From Halomonas sp. McH1-25 (GTDB lineage Bacteria > Pseudomonadota > Gammaproteobacteria > Pseudomonadales > Halomonadaceae): DNA of 64,000 nucleotides. The position numbers were made by a program, and so were the translations under genes. Each line of letters begins with the position of its first letter. The first letter of the stretch is position 1. The stretch lies in contig NZ_JAKRFI010000001.1 of the NCBI RefSeq assembly GCF_022348165.1, positions 1,212,804 through 1,276,803 of the forward strand, given 5' to 3'. Positions 27,886 through 36,599 of the stretch are shown piece after piece. A model generated the notes under the pieces. The model made no database searches, was not told the DNA's origin, and saw only the letters and a list, made by a program, of their open reading frames with translations.

Positions 27886-28817
27886 GCCTCAGCCTCCTCA
27901 TCGTTGGCTGCAGGCAGCGTTATCCCGGACAGGCGCTGGTAAACCTTGACGACGGCCGAGTCGTCCTCGCGTCCATACCCGGCACCGCTGGCGGCGGTGA
28001 ACTGCTGCAGTGCGCTGGCCGCCACCGGCATGGAAAAGGTCAGTTCGCGCCCGGTCTGGTGCACGATATTCAGGTCCTTGACGAAGATATCCACGGCGGA
28101 GAGCGGCGTGTAGTCGCCCTTGAGAATGTGCGGTACGCGATTCTCGAACATCCAGGAATTGCCCGCCGACTGCGTGATGACCTTGTAGAGGGTGTCGGGG
28201 TCGATGCCCATGCGGATGCCCAGCGCCATGGCCTCGGCGGCGGCGGCGATATGCACCCCCGCCAGTAGCTGGTTGACCAGCTTGACGCTGGAGCCGGCAC
28301 CGGGCGCATCGCCCAGGCGATGGACCGTCTCGGCCATGGCCTCCAGGGCGGGCCCGGCCTTGATGTAGGCCGCCTCGCTGCCCGATGACATCACCGATAG
28401 ACGGCCCTGGCGTGCCTTGGCCGCCCCGCCGCTGATCGGGGCATCGAGCATCAGCAGTCCAGCGGCCTCGAGCCGTTCGCCGAGCGCCCTGGCGTAGCTC
28501 GGCGCCACCGTGGCGCATTGCATCACCAGGCTGCCCGGTGCCAGCCGATCCACCATCCCCGTCTCGCCGAACAGTACCGACTCGACCTGCTCCGCATTGA
28601 CCACCACCACCAGCACGACATCACAGTGCTCCGCCAGTTCGGGCGGCGTGGCCACGCTGGTGCCGCCCCGCGACTCGAAGGCCTGCCGGGCGACATCGCT
28701 GATATCGCAGCCGATCACCTCAAGCCCCGCTTCCAGCAGGGCCGTGGCCGTGCCCAGCCCCATGGCTCCCAGGCCGATGACTCCTATCGTTGCGGCGTTC
28801 GTGGCGCGCTCGGCCAT
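27882..28817 (-). CDS. ltnD: L-threonate dehydrogenase (LtnD-like)
   Basis: A 311-residue beta-hydroxyacid dehydrogenase family enzyme: Rossmann GVIGLGAMGLGTATALLEAG, substrate loop DAPISGGAAKARQGRLSVM, catalytic lysine in GSSVKLVNQLLAG. In the tetronate pathway it oxidises L-threonate at C2. It is the first gene of the 11-gene operon, with CAGGAG 8 bases before the ATG and the LacI operator 50-67 bases upstream. A paralogous enzyme closes the same operon at 17.5 kb. Confidence 0.88.
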   Translation of the reverse strand: MAERATNAATIGVIGLGAMGLGTATALLEAGLEVIGCDISDVARQAFESRGGTSVATPPELAEHCDVVLVVVVNAEQVESVLFGETGMVDRLAPGSLVMQCATVAPSYARALGERLEAAGLLMLDAPISGGAAKARQGRLSVMSSGSEAAYIKAGPALEAMAETVHRLGDAPGAGSSVKLVNQLLAGVHIAAAAEAMALGIRMGIDPDTLYKVITQSAGNSWMFENRVPHILKGDYTPLSAVDIFVKDLNIVHQTGRELTFSMPVAASALQQFTAASGAGYGREDDSAVVKVYQRLSGITLPAANDEEAEA

Positions 28818-28866
28818 TGGCGTCTCCTGTGTTCCACCTTGTCGTTGTTATCGCTGTATCGCCTTG

Positions 28867-28884
28867 GATGTTAGCGCTAACATC
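28867..28884. promoter_or_regulatory. LacI-family operator, perfect 18-bp palindrome
   Basis: GATGTTAGCGCTAACATC is a perfect palindrome with the central CG typical of LacI/GntR-type (GntR of the LacI family) operators. It sits between the divergent ltnD operon and the LacI-family gene. On the ltnD side a weak promoter-like pair (TTGCGT, 17 bases, TAAACC) would place it over the start of transcription, fitting repression of the operon and autoregulation. Confidence 0.85.
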
Positions 28885-28938
28885 TGGTTTAGATTACCCT
28901 CTCAGAACACGCAAGCCTCGGGAACGGGAGCGCGACCA

Positions 28939-29973
28939 ATGTCTAACTCAGGACCGCCGGAACGTCGTAAGCGACGCGGGGCCGACAACCCGACTCTGGC
29001 CGACGTCGCTCGCGAATCGGGGGTTTCCACGATCACCGTCTCGCGTGTACTCAACTCACCCGACAGTGTGCGCCCGGCCACCCGCGAGCGCGTCGAGGCC
29101 GCCATTGAACGCGTCGGCTACGTGCGCAACATGCTTGCCGGCAGCCTGGCTTCGGCCAATTCGCGCTTCATTGCGGTGATCGTGCCGTCATTGTCCAACG
29201 TGGTGTTCATCGAGGTCATCCAGGGGCTGCAGACTACCTTCGAGAAACACGGCTACCAGATCCTGCTCGGTAACACCGAATACGACATGCGCCGTGAATA
29301 CGAACTGGTGCAGACCTTCCTCGGTTGGTCCTCCTCCGCTCTGGTGACCACCGGGCTGCGTCACGACGCTGCCTGCACCGCCATGCTCAAGCGCTGGCAG
29401 AAGCCGGTCATGGAGATCATGGAGCTCGGCCAGGGCATCGATCTCAACGTGGGGCTGTCGCACTACGCTGCCGGACGCTGCATGGCACAGCATCTGATCG
29501 GCCAAGGCTATCGGCGCATCGTGTATGCCGGTGCGCAGATGGACGGAAACTATCGCGCCCGCCTGCGCTACGAGGGCCATCGCGATCTGTTGCAGGAATA
29601 CGGCCTGGAAGCGCCGTTGGAGGAATGGCCCGAGGCCAGTGCGCTGGACATCGGCGCCAAGGCATTTCGCCATGTGATGAGGCAACGGCCGGGCACCGAG
29701 GCCATCCACTGTGCCGATGACACGCTAGCTGTCGGCGCCATCCTGCATGCCAGCCGGGCCGGCGTTCGCGTACCCGACGATATCGCGATCGCCGGCTTCA
29801 CCGGGCTGCCGTTCGGCCAGCACATCACCCCTCGTCTGACCACCATCGTGTCGCCGCGCGAAGCCATCGGACGGATTGCTGCCGAACAGGTCATCGCGCG
29901 CATCGAGGGTAAGCCGATTACGCAAGTGATTCATGATGTCGGGTTCGAACTTTGCGTAGGGGAAAGCACTTGA
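28939..29973 (+). CDS. LacI-family repressor of the tetronate operon
   Basis: A 344-residue regulator. Helix-turn-helix TLADVARESGVSTITVSRVL near residues 19-38 and the hinge-helix segment NMLAGSLASANSRFIAVIVPSL are followed by the periplasmic-binding-protein-like effector domain ending around IAIAGFTGLPFGQHITPRLTTI. The closest named relatives by feel are GntR/GntR-like gluconate repressors of E. coli, consistent with a sugar-acid effector. The start at 28939 avoids a long extension antisense to ltnD. The 18-bp palindrome lies 55 bases upstream. Confidence 0.9.
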   Translation: MSNSGPPERRKRRGADNPTLADVARESGVSTITVSRVLNSPDSVRPATRERVEAAIERVGYVRNMLAGSLASANSRFIAVIVPSLSNVVFIEVIQGLQTTFEKHGYQILLGNTEYDMRREYELVQTFLGWSSSALVTTGLRHDAACTAMLKRWQKPVMEIMELGQGIDLNVGLSHYAAGRCMAQHLIGQGYRRIVYAGAQMDGNYRARLRYEGHRDLLQEYGLEAPLEEWPEASALDIGAKAFRHVMRQRPGTEAIHCADDTLAVGAILHASRAGVRVPDDIAIAGFTGLPFGQHITPRLTTIVSPREAIGRIAAEQVIARIEGKPITQVIHDVGFELCVGEST

Positions 29974-30157
29974 AAAACAGCCACGCCCAAAACCCGGACA
30001 CCACTTTAAAAAACGTCATAAAAGTTCAAGTTTAAAAAAACGTAAGTTTGAACGTGAACAAACGTGACAAGTCATGACATGTAGTCGACTAACAATATGG
30101 CCGAGTTTTACTGTTGCGCCAAGTTAGTCACCAGCTCTTCCTAGAGAAAGGTACGTC
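29974..30157. promoter_or_regulatory. AT-rich region with repeated AACGT elements before the chemoreceptor gene
   Basis: The pentamer AACGT occurs at 30012, 30039, 30051 and 30061, the last two as an AACGTGA direct repeat 10 bases apart. An inverted repeat GTTCAA (30024-30029) / TTGAAC (30048-30053) overlaps them. This is likely the control region of the chemoreceptor gene. No named binding site could be assigned, and no good flagellar-sigma promoter was found. Confidence 0.4.
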
Positions 30158-31846
30158 ATGACCAGGCACTTCAAGAAAATCAGCGTGAAATACGCCGTCG
30201 CCTTCATTGGCGTGGCGTTGGCCCTGTTGGCGGTCGTCATCACGGATTTCATGCTGACCCGCAGCGTCAAGGAGCGCATGTTGGAGTTCAGCGACACGTT
30301 TACCCCAGCATTGAGCGCTGTCTTGAACGCTGACCGAGACCTGTACCAGGCACGGGTCGCCGAACTCGAATACCTGCATGCGGAGCCCGGCAGTCCGGAA
30401 GCCAACACGCTTTTCGACGAGTATCGCAAAAACGCTGCCCAAGCTAATGAAGGCATGCAGACATTCAAGCGTGAATTGAATGGCCACCCCGAAATTATCG
30501 AGAAACTGACGCAATTCGATAAGCATTTCCAAGCGTGGACTCAGCAATCTGCAAAAACCTTCGCACTTCATTCCCAAGGCAACATGACGGAGGCGATCGA
30601 GAACCTTGAATCCACTTCGAAGCAGTCATTTTATGCACTGCGCGATATTTACGATCGTGCCGAAATCACTGCCGAAGAAACCATACAAGTGCTGGAAGCC
30701 GCAACCGTGAAGCGCATCAATACCCAGCAGACCGCGATCGTGACCTTCTCGATCCTGGTCTTCCTCGGTGCAGTGACACTGGCGCTGGTTGGACCGCTGT
30801 TCATGTCGCGCGCCATCCGTCAGATCACCCGGCGCATCCGCGAGATTACCGAAGGCGACGGCGACCTCACTGCCCGAATCGACAGCAAGCGCAACGATGA
30901 GATCGGCGACCTGGCCGTTCAGTTCAACGCCTTCATCGCACGTATCGACCAGACGTTGCAGCAGGTACGCGCCAGCACAGAAAGCGTGCATACCGCCGCC
31001 GACGAGATCGCCCAGAGCAGCCAGGACCTGGCCTCCCGCACCGAGCAGGCCGCGACCAACCTGCAGGAGACTTCGGCCTCGATGGAGGAGATTTCCTCGA
31101 CCGTCAGCAATACCTCGGACGCCGCCCAGCAGGCCAACCAGCTCGCTCACTCGACCATGGATATCGCCCGCCAAGGGCAGAAGGCCATGCAGCAGGTCGA
31201 GACCACCATGGACGGTATCAACTCATCTGCCAGCCAGATCAGCGAGATCATCGGCCTGATCGACAGCATCGCCTTCCAGACCAACATCCTCGCCCTCAAT
31301 GCCTCGGTGGAAGCGGCACGCGCCGGCGAACATGGCCGCGGCTTCGCGGTGGTCGCCCAGGAAGTTCGTACGCTGGCCAGTCGCTCCAGCGAGGCGTCGA
31401 GCAACATCCGCAAGCTGATCGACACCTCGGTGACCCGTACTCAGTCCGGTACGCAACTGGTCAAGAGCGCCGGCAAGACCATGCTGGAGATCGTCGAGAG
31501 CATCGAGCGCGTCACCGACGTGATCGGCGAGATCAGCGCCGGCGCCAAGGAGCAGAGCATCGGCATCGGCCAGGTCAATACCGCCGTGACCGAACTCGAC
31601 AACATGACCCAGCACAACGCCTCCATGGTCGAGCAATCGAGTACAGCGGCCAGCGAGATGCGCGAGCAGGCCGAGCGGCTCAATGCCCTGGTGGCCTCGT
31701 TCCGCCTGAGCGACGCCGCGCAAGGCACCTCGGCAACAATCCGTCAGGCTGCCAAGCCGACCATGAGCAAGACGTTGCCTTCACCCAGCAAGCCTGCAAA
31801 GACGACACGCAAGACGGCCGAGCACGACGAGTGGACATCCTTCTGA
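30158..31846 (+). CDS. Methyl-accepting chemotaxis protein with C-terminal tether
   Basis: A 562-residue chemoreceptor: TM1 (about 12-32), periplasmic four-helix-bundle-type sensor (about 33-190), TM2 (about 192-215), HAMP (about 216-268) and a long coiled signalling domain with the conserved tip [20 protein letters not shown] followed by [14 protein letters not shown]. The extreme C terminus ends EWTSF, which fits the x-[aromatic]-x-x-[aromatic] pentapeptide that docks CheR/CheB, preceded by a flexible Lys/Thr/Pro-rich linker. The ligand is unknown. A strong terminator follows. No other chemotaxis gene is adjacent. Confidence 0.93.
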   Translation: MTRHFKKISVKYAVAFIGVALALLAVVITDFMLTRSVKERMLEFSDTFTPALSAVLNADRDLYQARVAELEYLHAEPGSPEANTLFDEYRKNAAQANEGMQTFKRELNGHPEIIEKLTQFDKHFQAWTQQSAKTFALHSQGNMTEAIENLESTSKQSFYALRDIYDRAEITAEETIQVLEAATVKRINTQQTAIVTFSILVFLGAVTLALVGPLFMSRAIRQITRRIREITEGDGDLTARIDSKRNDEIGDLAVQFNAFIARIDQTLQQVRASTESVHTAADEIAQSSQDLASRTEQAATNLQETSASMEEISSTVSNTSDAAQQANQLAHSTMDIARQGQKAMQQVETTMDGINSSASQISEIIGLIDSIAFQTNILALNASVEAARAGEHGRGFAVVAQEVRTLASRSSEASSNIRKLIDTSVTRTQSGTQLVKSAGKTMLEIVESIERVTDVIGEISAGAKEQSIGIGQVNTAVTELDNMTQHNASMVEQSSTAASEMREQAERLNALVASFRLSDAAQGTSATIRQAAKPTMSKTLPSPSKPAKTTRKTAEHDEWTSF

Positions 31847-31896
31847 GCGCGCCAGTCGTGACAGGCATGACATACAGGAAATAGTTTCCCTGTCTT

Positions 31897-31929
31897 CCCG
31901 GCGTGTCGCTCAACCACGCCGGGCTTTTT
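31897..31929 (+). terminator. Intrinsic terminator after the chemoreceptor gene
   Basis: A 9-bp perfect stem CCCGGCGTG / CACGCCGGG with a 9-base loop, directly followed by CTTTTTG. Classical rho-independent form. Confidence 0.9.
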
Positions 31930-32005
31930 GTTCCCGCCTACCGTTGTCTTCTGCGCCGGACACTTGATAAGAGCCGTCAGCCACGTTGTCAGGAGTTTTC
32001 ATGCC

Positions 32006-33196
32006 ATGCCACAGCGCGCCTTGATCGTCGATGATGACGTTGAAATCCAGTTGTTGGGCCAGCATCTGTTGCGCCGTCGTGGTTTCGAGGTCATCACGGT
32101 GGGCGGCCTCGATGAGTTGGCCCGTCAGCCGGATCTGCTCGACGTGGACCTGATCCTGCTCGACTTTGGGCTGGGCGAATTTACCGGGCTCGATATCCTG
32201 CAATACCTGCGCGACTTGCGCCTCAACGCGGCCGTGGTGCTGCTCAGCGGTTGCAACGACGAGACGGCTAAAACCGTGCTCGACACCGGCAAGAGCCAGG
32301 GGATGCATATGCTCGGTTTTATCCCCAAAGGCCAATTGCTGAAGCGGCTCGACGGCGTGATTCAATCCTTGGCCGACCGGCACAGGCCCCCCTCCATCGG
32401 CGCGTTGGACAATGCCCTTCGTCAAGGCCACTTCTTTCTGGCGTACCAACCCAAGATCGATTTGCAAACGGGGCAGGTACTGGGCGTGGAGGCTCTACTG
32501 CGCTGGCAGGATCCGCAGCGCGGTCTGATCACACCGGATAGCTTTCTTCCCTTGGCCGAGCGCAGCCATCGTATCGTCGAACTGAGCTGGCACGTACTCG
32601 ACCTCGCCCTGGCACAGCAGGCCCGCTGGAAGGCCAATGGCTGGGCACTGGACGTGGCCATCAACATTCCCGCCCAGCTGTTGAAGGAACCCAACGTGCT
32701 GACGACCTTCGACCGGATCGTGGTCCGTCACACCCCGCATCTCGAGGGTCTGACGCTGGAACTGACCGAGTCGGCAGGCATCGAGTGCCTCGGCTATGCA
32801 CGGCATATCCTGTCGGCCTTGCGCGAACGTGGCTGCCGACTGGCGCTGGATGACTTCGGTACCGGTTACTCTTCGATGATCCAGCTCTACCGACTGCCAT
32901 TCGACGAACTGAAGCTGGACCGTAGCTTCGTCTCGCGGTGCGATGAGGACCGTGAGGCCCGGGCCATTACATTGACCATTGTCGACCTGGGTCGCCGACT
33001 CGACATGAAGGTCGTGGCCGAAGGCATCGAAACCCCGGAGCAGCAAGCCTTGTTACGTCACGCCCACTGCGACATCGGCCAGGGCTACTTATTCGCTCGC
33101 CCTATGCCCGCGATGCAATTCGATGCATGGTATCTTCGCCAAGCTGCCGGCGCTGGGGGTGTCATTCGACCCGAGGCCAGACTGAGCATGGAGTAG
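32006..33196 (+). CDS. REC-EAL response regulator (c-di-GMP phosphodiesterase)
   Basis: A 396-residue protein: receiver domain (about 1-120) with acidic pocket LIVDDD, phospho-acceptor aspartate in LILLDFGLG and conserved lysine in GFIPKGQL, then an EAL domain. All catalytic signatures are retained: [36 protein letters not shown] and GQGYLF. The architecture and length match RocR/PvrR-type regulators. ATG 32006 with AGGAG 11 bases before it is used, since the earlier frame start at 31928 falls on the chemoreceptor terminator. No kinase is co-transcribed. The hybrid kinase across the small-RNA gene is a possible partner. Confidence 0.9.
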   Translation: MPQRALIVDDDVEIQLLGQHLLRRRGFEVITVGGLDELARQPDLLDVDLILLDFGLGEFTGLDILQYLRDLRLNAAVVLLSGCNDETAKTVLDTGKSQGMHMLGFIPKGQLLKRLDGVIQSLADRHRPPSIGALDNALRQGHFFLAYQPKIDLQTGQVLGVEALLRWQDPQRGLITPDSFLPLAERSHRIVELSWHVLDLALAQQARWKANGWALDVAINIPAQLLKEPNVLTTFDRIVVRHTPHLEGLTLELTESAGIECLGYARHILSALRERGCRLALDDFGTGYSSMIQLYRLPFDELKLDRSFVSRCDEDREARAITLTIVDLGRRLDMKVVAEGIETPEQQALLRHAHCDIGQGYLFARPMPAMQFDAWYLRQAAGAGGVIRPEARLSME

Positions 33197-33255
33197 TTCC
33201 ACCGCTGCGCAAGCGATCTTGCCGGAACTTACCGAGAGGAAGGAGCCTGAATTGC

Positions 33256-33290
33256 AAACAAATCAGCCCCGGTGCGTTAACACCGGGGCT
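33256..33290 (-). terminator. Terminator of the CsrB/Rsm-type RNA
   Basis: A 10-bp perfect stem AGCCCCGGTG / CACCGGGGCT with a 6-base loop (33265-33290), followed on the minus strand by the T-rich GATTTGTTTGC. The REC-EAL gene converges on it and may use the same hairpin. Confidence 0.85.
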
Positions 33291-33493
33291 TGGGCGTGGT
33301 ACGGGGCTTCCCTGACTTTGGCCTCGACTTCCTGTCGAAGGTATCTTCCCTGATACGATGACGTTCCCTGTCGTTCAGGCAACTTCCTGTTGCCCTGGAC
33401 ATCCTGTCCTGTACGTCACTCCATGCCCCGACCAATCGATCCGATTGGCTGCATCCTTGCAGCACGACGACCGCCACTCATCGCCGCTCGAAC
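33256..33493 (-). ncRNA. CsrB/RsmY/RsmZ-type regulatory RNA (CsrA/RsmA-titrating)
   Basis: About 238 nt read on the minus strand. Eight or nine GGA motifs, most in loops of short perfect hairpins: GCTGCA-AGGA-TGCAGC (33448-33463), CCAATC-GGATC-GATTGG (33432-33448), GGAC-AGGAT-GTCC (33397-33409), GGCAAC-AGGAA-GTTGCC (33378-33394), an AGGGAA loop near 33360-33372, GTATC-AGGGAA-GATAC (33341-33356), TCGAC-AGGAA-GTCGA (33324-33338) and an AGGGA at 33305-33316. The loops match the CsrA consensus (ACARGGAUGU). A sigma70-like promoter (TTGTAC, 17 bases, TAATCT; 33501-33529) lies at the 5' end and a terminator at the 3' end. Expected role: sequestering CsrA/RsmA, under Gac/Bar-Uvr control in known systems. 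Confidence 0.88.
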
Positions 33494-33500
33494 GTGTACA

Positions 33501-33575
33501 AGATTAACCGATGACCACTTCTTGTACAAGGAATAGTTAATATTTTTTTAATTTTTCCACTGAAAAATAAAACCC
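33501..33575 (-). promoter_or_regulatory. Promoter region of the CsrB/Rsm-type RNA
   Basis: On the minus strand TTGTAC (33529-33524), a 17-base spacer and TAATCT (33506-33501) form a good sigma70 promoter, with an A/T-rich UP-like stretch at 33541-33575 just upstream. CTTGTACAAG (33521-33530, palindromic) and TGTACAAG (33495-33502) form an inverted pair around it that could bind a regulator. This differs from the published GacA box, so GacA binding is unproven. Confidence 0.65.
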
Positions 33576-33698
33576 AGCGTTATGCAGCGCGCATTCAATG
33601 ACCTGACAGGCCCAACCCGTGCCCATCCAACGGGCAAAGTGAGAAAACGTCCTTCGAGGATGACGCGGCCAAACCTTATACAGCGGCAGCCCCACGTA

Positions 33699-35921
33699 TC
33701 AATTCAGCACTGTCGATTTTCCGAGCAGCACGTCACGCGTGGCAACGCCCAGATCGGCAAGGCGCTCCAAGTCACGCCGTAGGATGGCGGTATCGACAAG
33801 CGGCCCCCGCTGTTCCATGACACGCGCCTGTTCGGCGATCGCCAGGCAGCCCAACGATGAGGCAGCCCCCTTGAGGGAGTGGGATTCACGCTCGAATGCC
33901 TGATGGTCTTCGCTTTCCAGATGTTGCCGCATCGCAACCAGGCGGCGGTCGAAGCGAGCGAAGAACGTCTTCAGCAACCCACTCAAGGCGTCTGCCTCGA
34001 GCGTGTCGCGCAACTCTGCCTGAGTGGCGGTATCTATCAGTGCAACGTCTGCCGTCTCGCTGCTCGAGGGCAGTGAAGCCGGCCCCGCTGTGTCTTGGGC
34101 TCGAGCGGTCGTTGCCTCGCCAGTTGCACGACAGGGACCAAGATGATCGCAGAGCAGGCCATACAGCGCTTCCCGCGTGAAGGGCTTGCAGATCACCTCG
34201 TCCATACCGCTATGCAGGCAGATTTCGCGATGCTCGGGCATGACGTTGGCCGTCATGGCGAGGATAGGCAGATGCTGGCCAGGGAGTTCCTGCGCTCGCC
34301 AGCGGCATGCGGTTTCCGGCCCATCCAGCACCGGCATTTGCATGTCGAGCAGTACCAGGTCGATGGTTACGTTCGATGCCAGGCAGGCCAGCGCTTCCTC
34401 GCCATTATCGACGACTATCGTGTCCTGCCCCATCCAGTCGAGCATGGCGGCGGTCACGGTCTGATTGACCGGGTTGTCCTCCACCACCAGGATCGTATGG
34501 CGATCGAGTCCCGCTCCATCCGTCACGATGCGCGACAACGGCTCGACAGGGCTCGTCTCGGGGAGCCTGACGGTAAACCAGAACACGCTGCCCAACCCCG
34601 GCTGACTGCTCACGCCTATTTCGCCGCCCATGGCTCGGGTCAGGCGCTGACAGATGGCCAGTCCCAAGCCGGTACCTTCGTGTCGCCGGGCAATCGAGGC
34701 ATCGACTTGGGTGAATGGGGCGAACAGACGCTTCTGATCGTTCGCTGCAATGCCACAGCCGGTATCGCGGATCTCGAAGCGAATGTCTTGCTCGCCGGCG
34801 CGCCTTACGCTGAGCCTGACGAAACCCTCGTCCGTGAACTTGAAGGCATTGGTCAGTAGATTCATCAGCACCTGGCGCAGGCGATCGATGTCACCGCTGA
34901 CGAACGTCGGCAGCTCGGCATCGAGCTGGTACGTTAGCGGCACGGCCGGGTCGTCCTGACGCAAACGATAGCCGGCACAGACCTGTTCGATGAACGCAGC
35001 CAGACTGAACGGCCGATCATCGAGATCCAGGGCCCCGGATTCGAGTTTGGTGTAATCCAGGATATCGTTGATTACCACCTGCAGCCCGGCAGCGCTCTGC
35101 TTGAGGGCCAATAGATACTCATGACCGCGAGGCGTCAGTCGTTCGTCGCCGAGCAGATCGGACATGCCGATCACGCCATTGAGCGGCGTACGGATCTCAT
35201 GACTCATCATTGCCATGAACTCCGACTTGGTCCGACTCGCCGCTTCGGCACGGCGAGCCACCTCATCGAGCTGAATGGCCTGCTTCTCGAGTTGCCGGGC
35301 CTTTTCGTAGCGTGCCCGCCCCTCCTGCACCAGCGCCCTGACCAGTACACCGCCGGAGGCCATCAACAGAACGACCAGCACCAATACCACCCAATAGAGC
35401 TTGAGCAGTTCCTGGCGCTCGAAAGTGCGCATTTCCGCGACGTGGGCATTGATATCGACCAGGATATCGCCGGTCAGCAATTGCAGTGTCTGGTTCCTGT
35501 CGAGAAGTGTCCGGGTGAGTCCCGCCGATAGCTGCGTCACATCGTCGGGCAAGGTCATCAGCAGAGCGTCGGTATCATCGACCAAGCGCTTGGCGCGCTG
35601 AATGAGCTCGTCCAGCCCCGCCACGTCCCCGATCGATCGAGCGATATCGCCTCGCAGCAAGAGGTTCATGCGACTGTAGAGTATTTCATGGCGCAGCAAG
35701 GCGTCATCGATCGAGTCATTGCCCTCATCCAGCAAGGCGAAACGGAATTCTCGGACCTCGCGGTCGAACTGATAGGCCGCCCAGACCAGGTTTTCCAACA
35801 AACGGCCTTCTATGGCTTGATGGCGTTGATAGATCAGCCCACCGGTGACCAGCGCGGCAAGAAAAAACAGGATCGCCGCGAACGTGGCGATCCGAAAGCG
35901 TCGCGATAACAGCGACTGCAT
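33699..35921 (-). CDS. Hybrid histidine kinase (HisKA-HATPase-REC-HPt)
   Basis: About 740 residues from ATG 35921. A TTG at 35963, overlapping the upstream gene, is a possible alternative start. TM1 (about 8-30), periplasmic helical region (about 31-180), TM2 (about 180-200), coiled linker, phospho-histidine in SHEIRTPLNGVIGMSD, ATP-binding NLLTNAFKF, DTGCGI and GTGLGLAI, receiver with aspartate in LLDMQMPVLDG, and HPt histidine in SHSLKGAASSLG. The layout is like BarA/GacS/TorS, lacking an obvious HAMP. It is preceded by a secreted molybdopterin-fold protein gene and diverges from an OmpR-type regulator, its probable partner. The CsrB/Rsm-type RNA gene lies just downstream. Confidence 0.92.
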   Translation of the reverse strand: MQSLLSRRFRIATFAAILFFLAALVTGGLIYQRHQAIEGRLLENLVWAAYQFDREVREFRFALLDEGNDSIDDALLRHEILYSRMNLLLRGDIARSIGDVAGLDELIQRAKRLVDDTDALLMTLPDDVTQLSAGLTRTLLDRNQTLQLLTGDILVDINAHVAEMRTFERQELLKLYWVVLVLVVLLMASGGVLVRALVQEGRARYEKARQLEKQAIQLDEVARRAEAASRTKSEFMAMMSHEIRTPLNGVIGMSDLLGDERLTPRGHEYLLALKQSAAGLQVVINDILDYTKLESGALDLDDRPFSLAAFIEQVCAGYRLRQDDPAVPLTYQLDAELPTFVSGDIDRLRQVLMNLLTNAFKFTDEGFVRLSVRRAGEQDIRFEIRDTGCGIAANDQKRLFAPFTQVDASIARRHEGTGLGLAICQRLTRAMGGEIGVSSQPGLGSVFWFTVRLPETSPVEPLSRIVTDGAGLDRHTILVVEDNPVNQTVTAAMLDWMGQDTIVVDNGEEALACLASNVTIDLVLLDMQMPVLDGPETACRWRAQELPGQHLPILAMTANVMPEHREICLHSGMDEVICKPFTREALYGLLCDHLGPCRATGEATTARAQDTAGPASLPSSSETADVALIDTATQAELRDTLEADALSGLLKTFFARFDRRLVAMRQHLESEDHQAFERESHSLKGAASSLGCLAIAEQARVMEQRGPLVDTAILRRDLERLADLGVATRDVLLGKSTVLN

Positions 35922-35949
35922 CGACAGGGCCCCCGATGCCCTAGCGGTA

Positions 35950-36465
35950 TCACTGGATTTCAATGGCCTTCACCTGCCAGACCGAGCGGTGAATGACTTC
36001 TTCGTTGAGCAGCGATGGCTCCTCGTCGAAGGGGTAGATCACGAACAATGGCCCTTGGTCCCGCACCCGCAGACGGCGTCCATCGGCGGACATGGCCAGA
36101 ATCACGTCATGCCGCTCGAAATCCGTGACAGGGATGTTGGACGAGTAATCGTTGAGAGCGGTCACCTTCATGGTGTCGCCTTGCGCTCCTACGGTTTCCA
36201 GCAGCGAGCGGCCCAACGGGCCGTTGAAGGTCACCCGGCCTTCATGCCAGGGCGTCCCGGTCACGGTCTCATGTTGCTCTAGCGCCTGGAGCATGGCGCT
36301 GTCGAAATGCGCCGCGCTGCCGACGTTGGTTTCGGTGATGTGACCGCTGACCACCAATATCACCGGCCCGGTCGGTGCCTCAAGCGCCAGGGCCTGGCTG
36401 CCGATAGAAAAGAGTAAAAAGGCCGAAAGGCCGCCCAACAAGGCTCGTGAGCGGAAAAGCGACAT
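35950..36465 (-). CDS. Secreted oxidoreductase-molybdopterin-binding-domain-like protein
   Basis: A 171-residue protein with a signal peptide (cleavage near SQALA, residue 27) and a small sulfite-oxidase-like fold domain: HDVILAMSADGRRLRVRDQGPLFVIYP and the C-terminal VWQVKAIEIQ resemble PF00174-type modules. It lacks an obvious cofactor-binding cysteine, so it is probably a ligand-binding relative. GAGGA lies just upstream of the ATG at 36465. It ends beside the hybrid kinase gene, to which it may be a periplasmic accessory sensor. Confidence 0.7.
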   Translation of the reverse strand: MSLFRSRALLGGLSAFLLFSIGSQALALEAPTGPVILVVSGHITETNVGSAAHFDSAMLQALEQHETVTGTPWHEGRVTFNGPLGRSLLETVGAQGDTMKVTALNDYSSNIPVTDFERHDVILAMSADGRRLRVRDQGPLFVIYPFDEEPSLLNEEVIHRSVWQVKAIEIQ

Positions 36466-36599
36466 GGCGGTGTCCTCGGTTGCCGACGCATCGATTGTAT
36501 TGCGAACTCTCGCTCTCGAACTGTGAACCATTGTCACGAACAAGGGTGTGACCGACCGTATTCAAACAACGACCGGTGGCTACCGGTAAGAAGAAAAAC

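Noticed and set aside
30068..30157. Flagellar sigma28 promoter for the chemoreceptor gene
   Set aside because: GCCGAG is present near 30100 but no TAAA box at the correct distance was found.
33316..33420. Short repeated hairpins as a CRISPR-like or REP element
   Set aside because: Stems differ in sequence while only the loop motif is conserved, unlike CRISPR or REP repeats; CsrA-binding sites explain them better.
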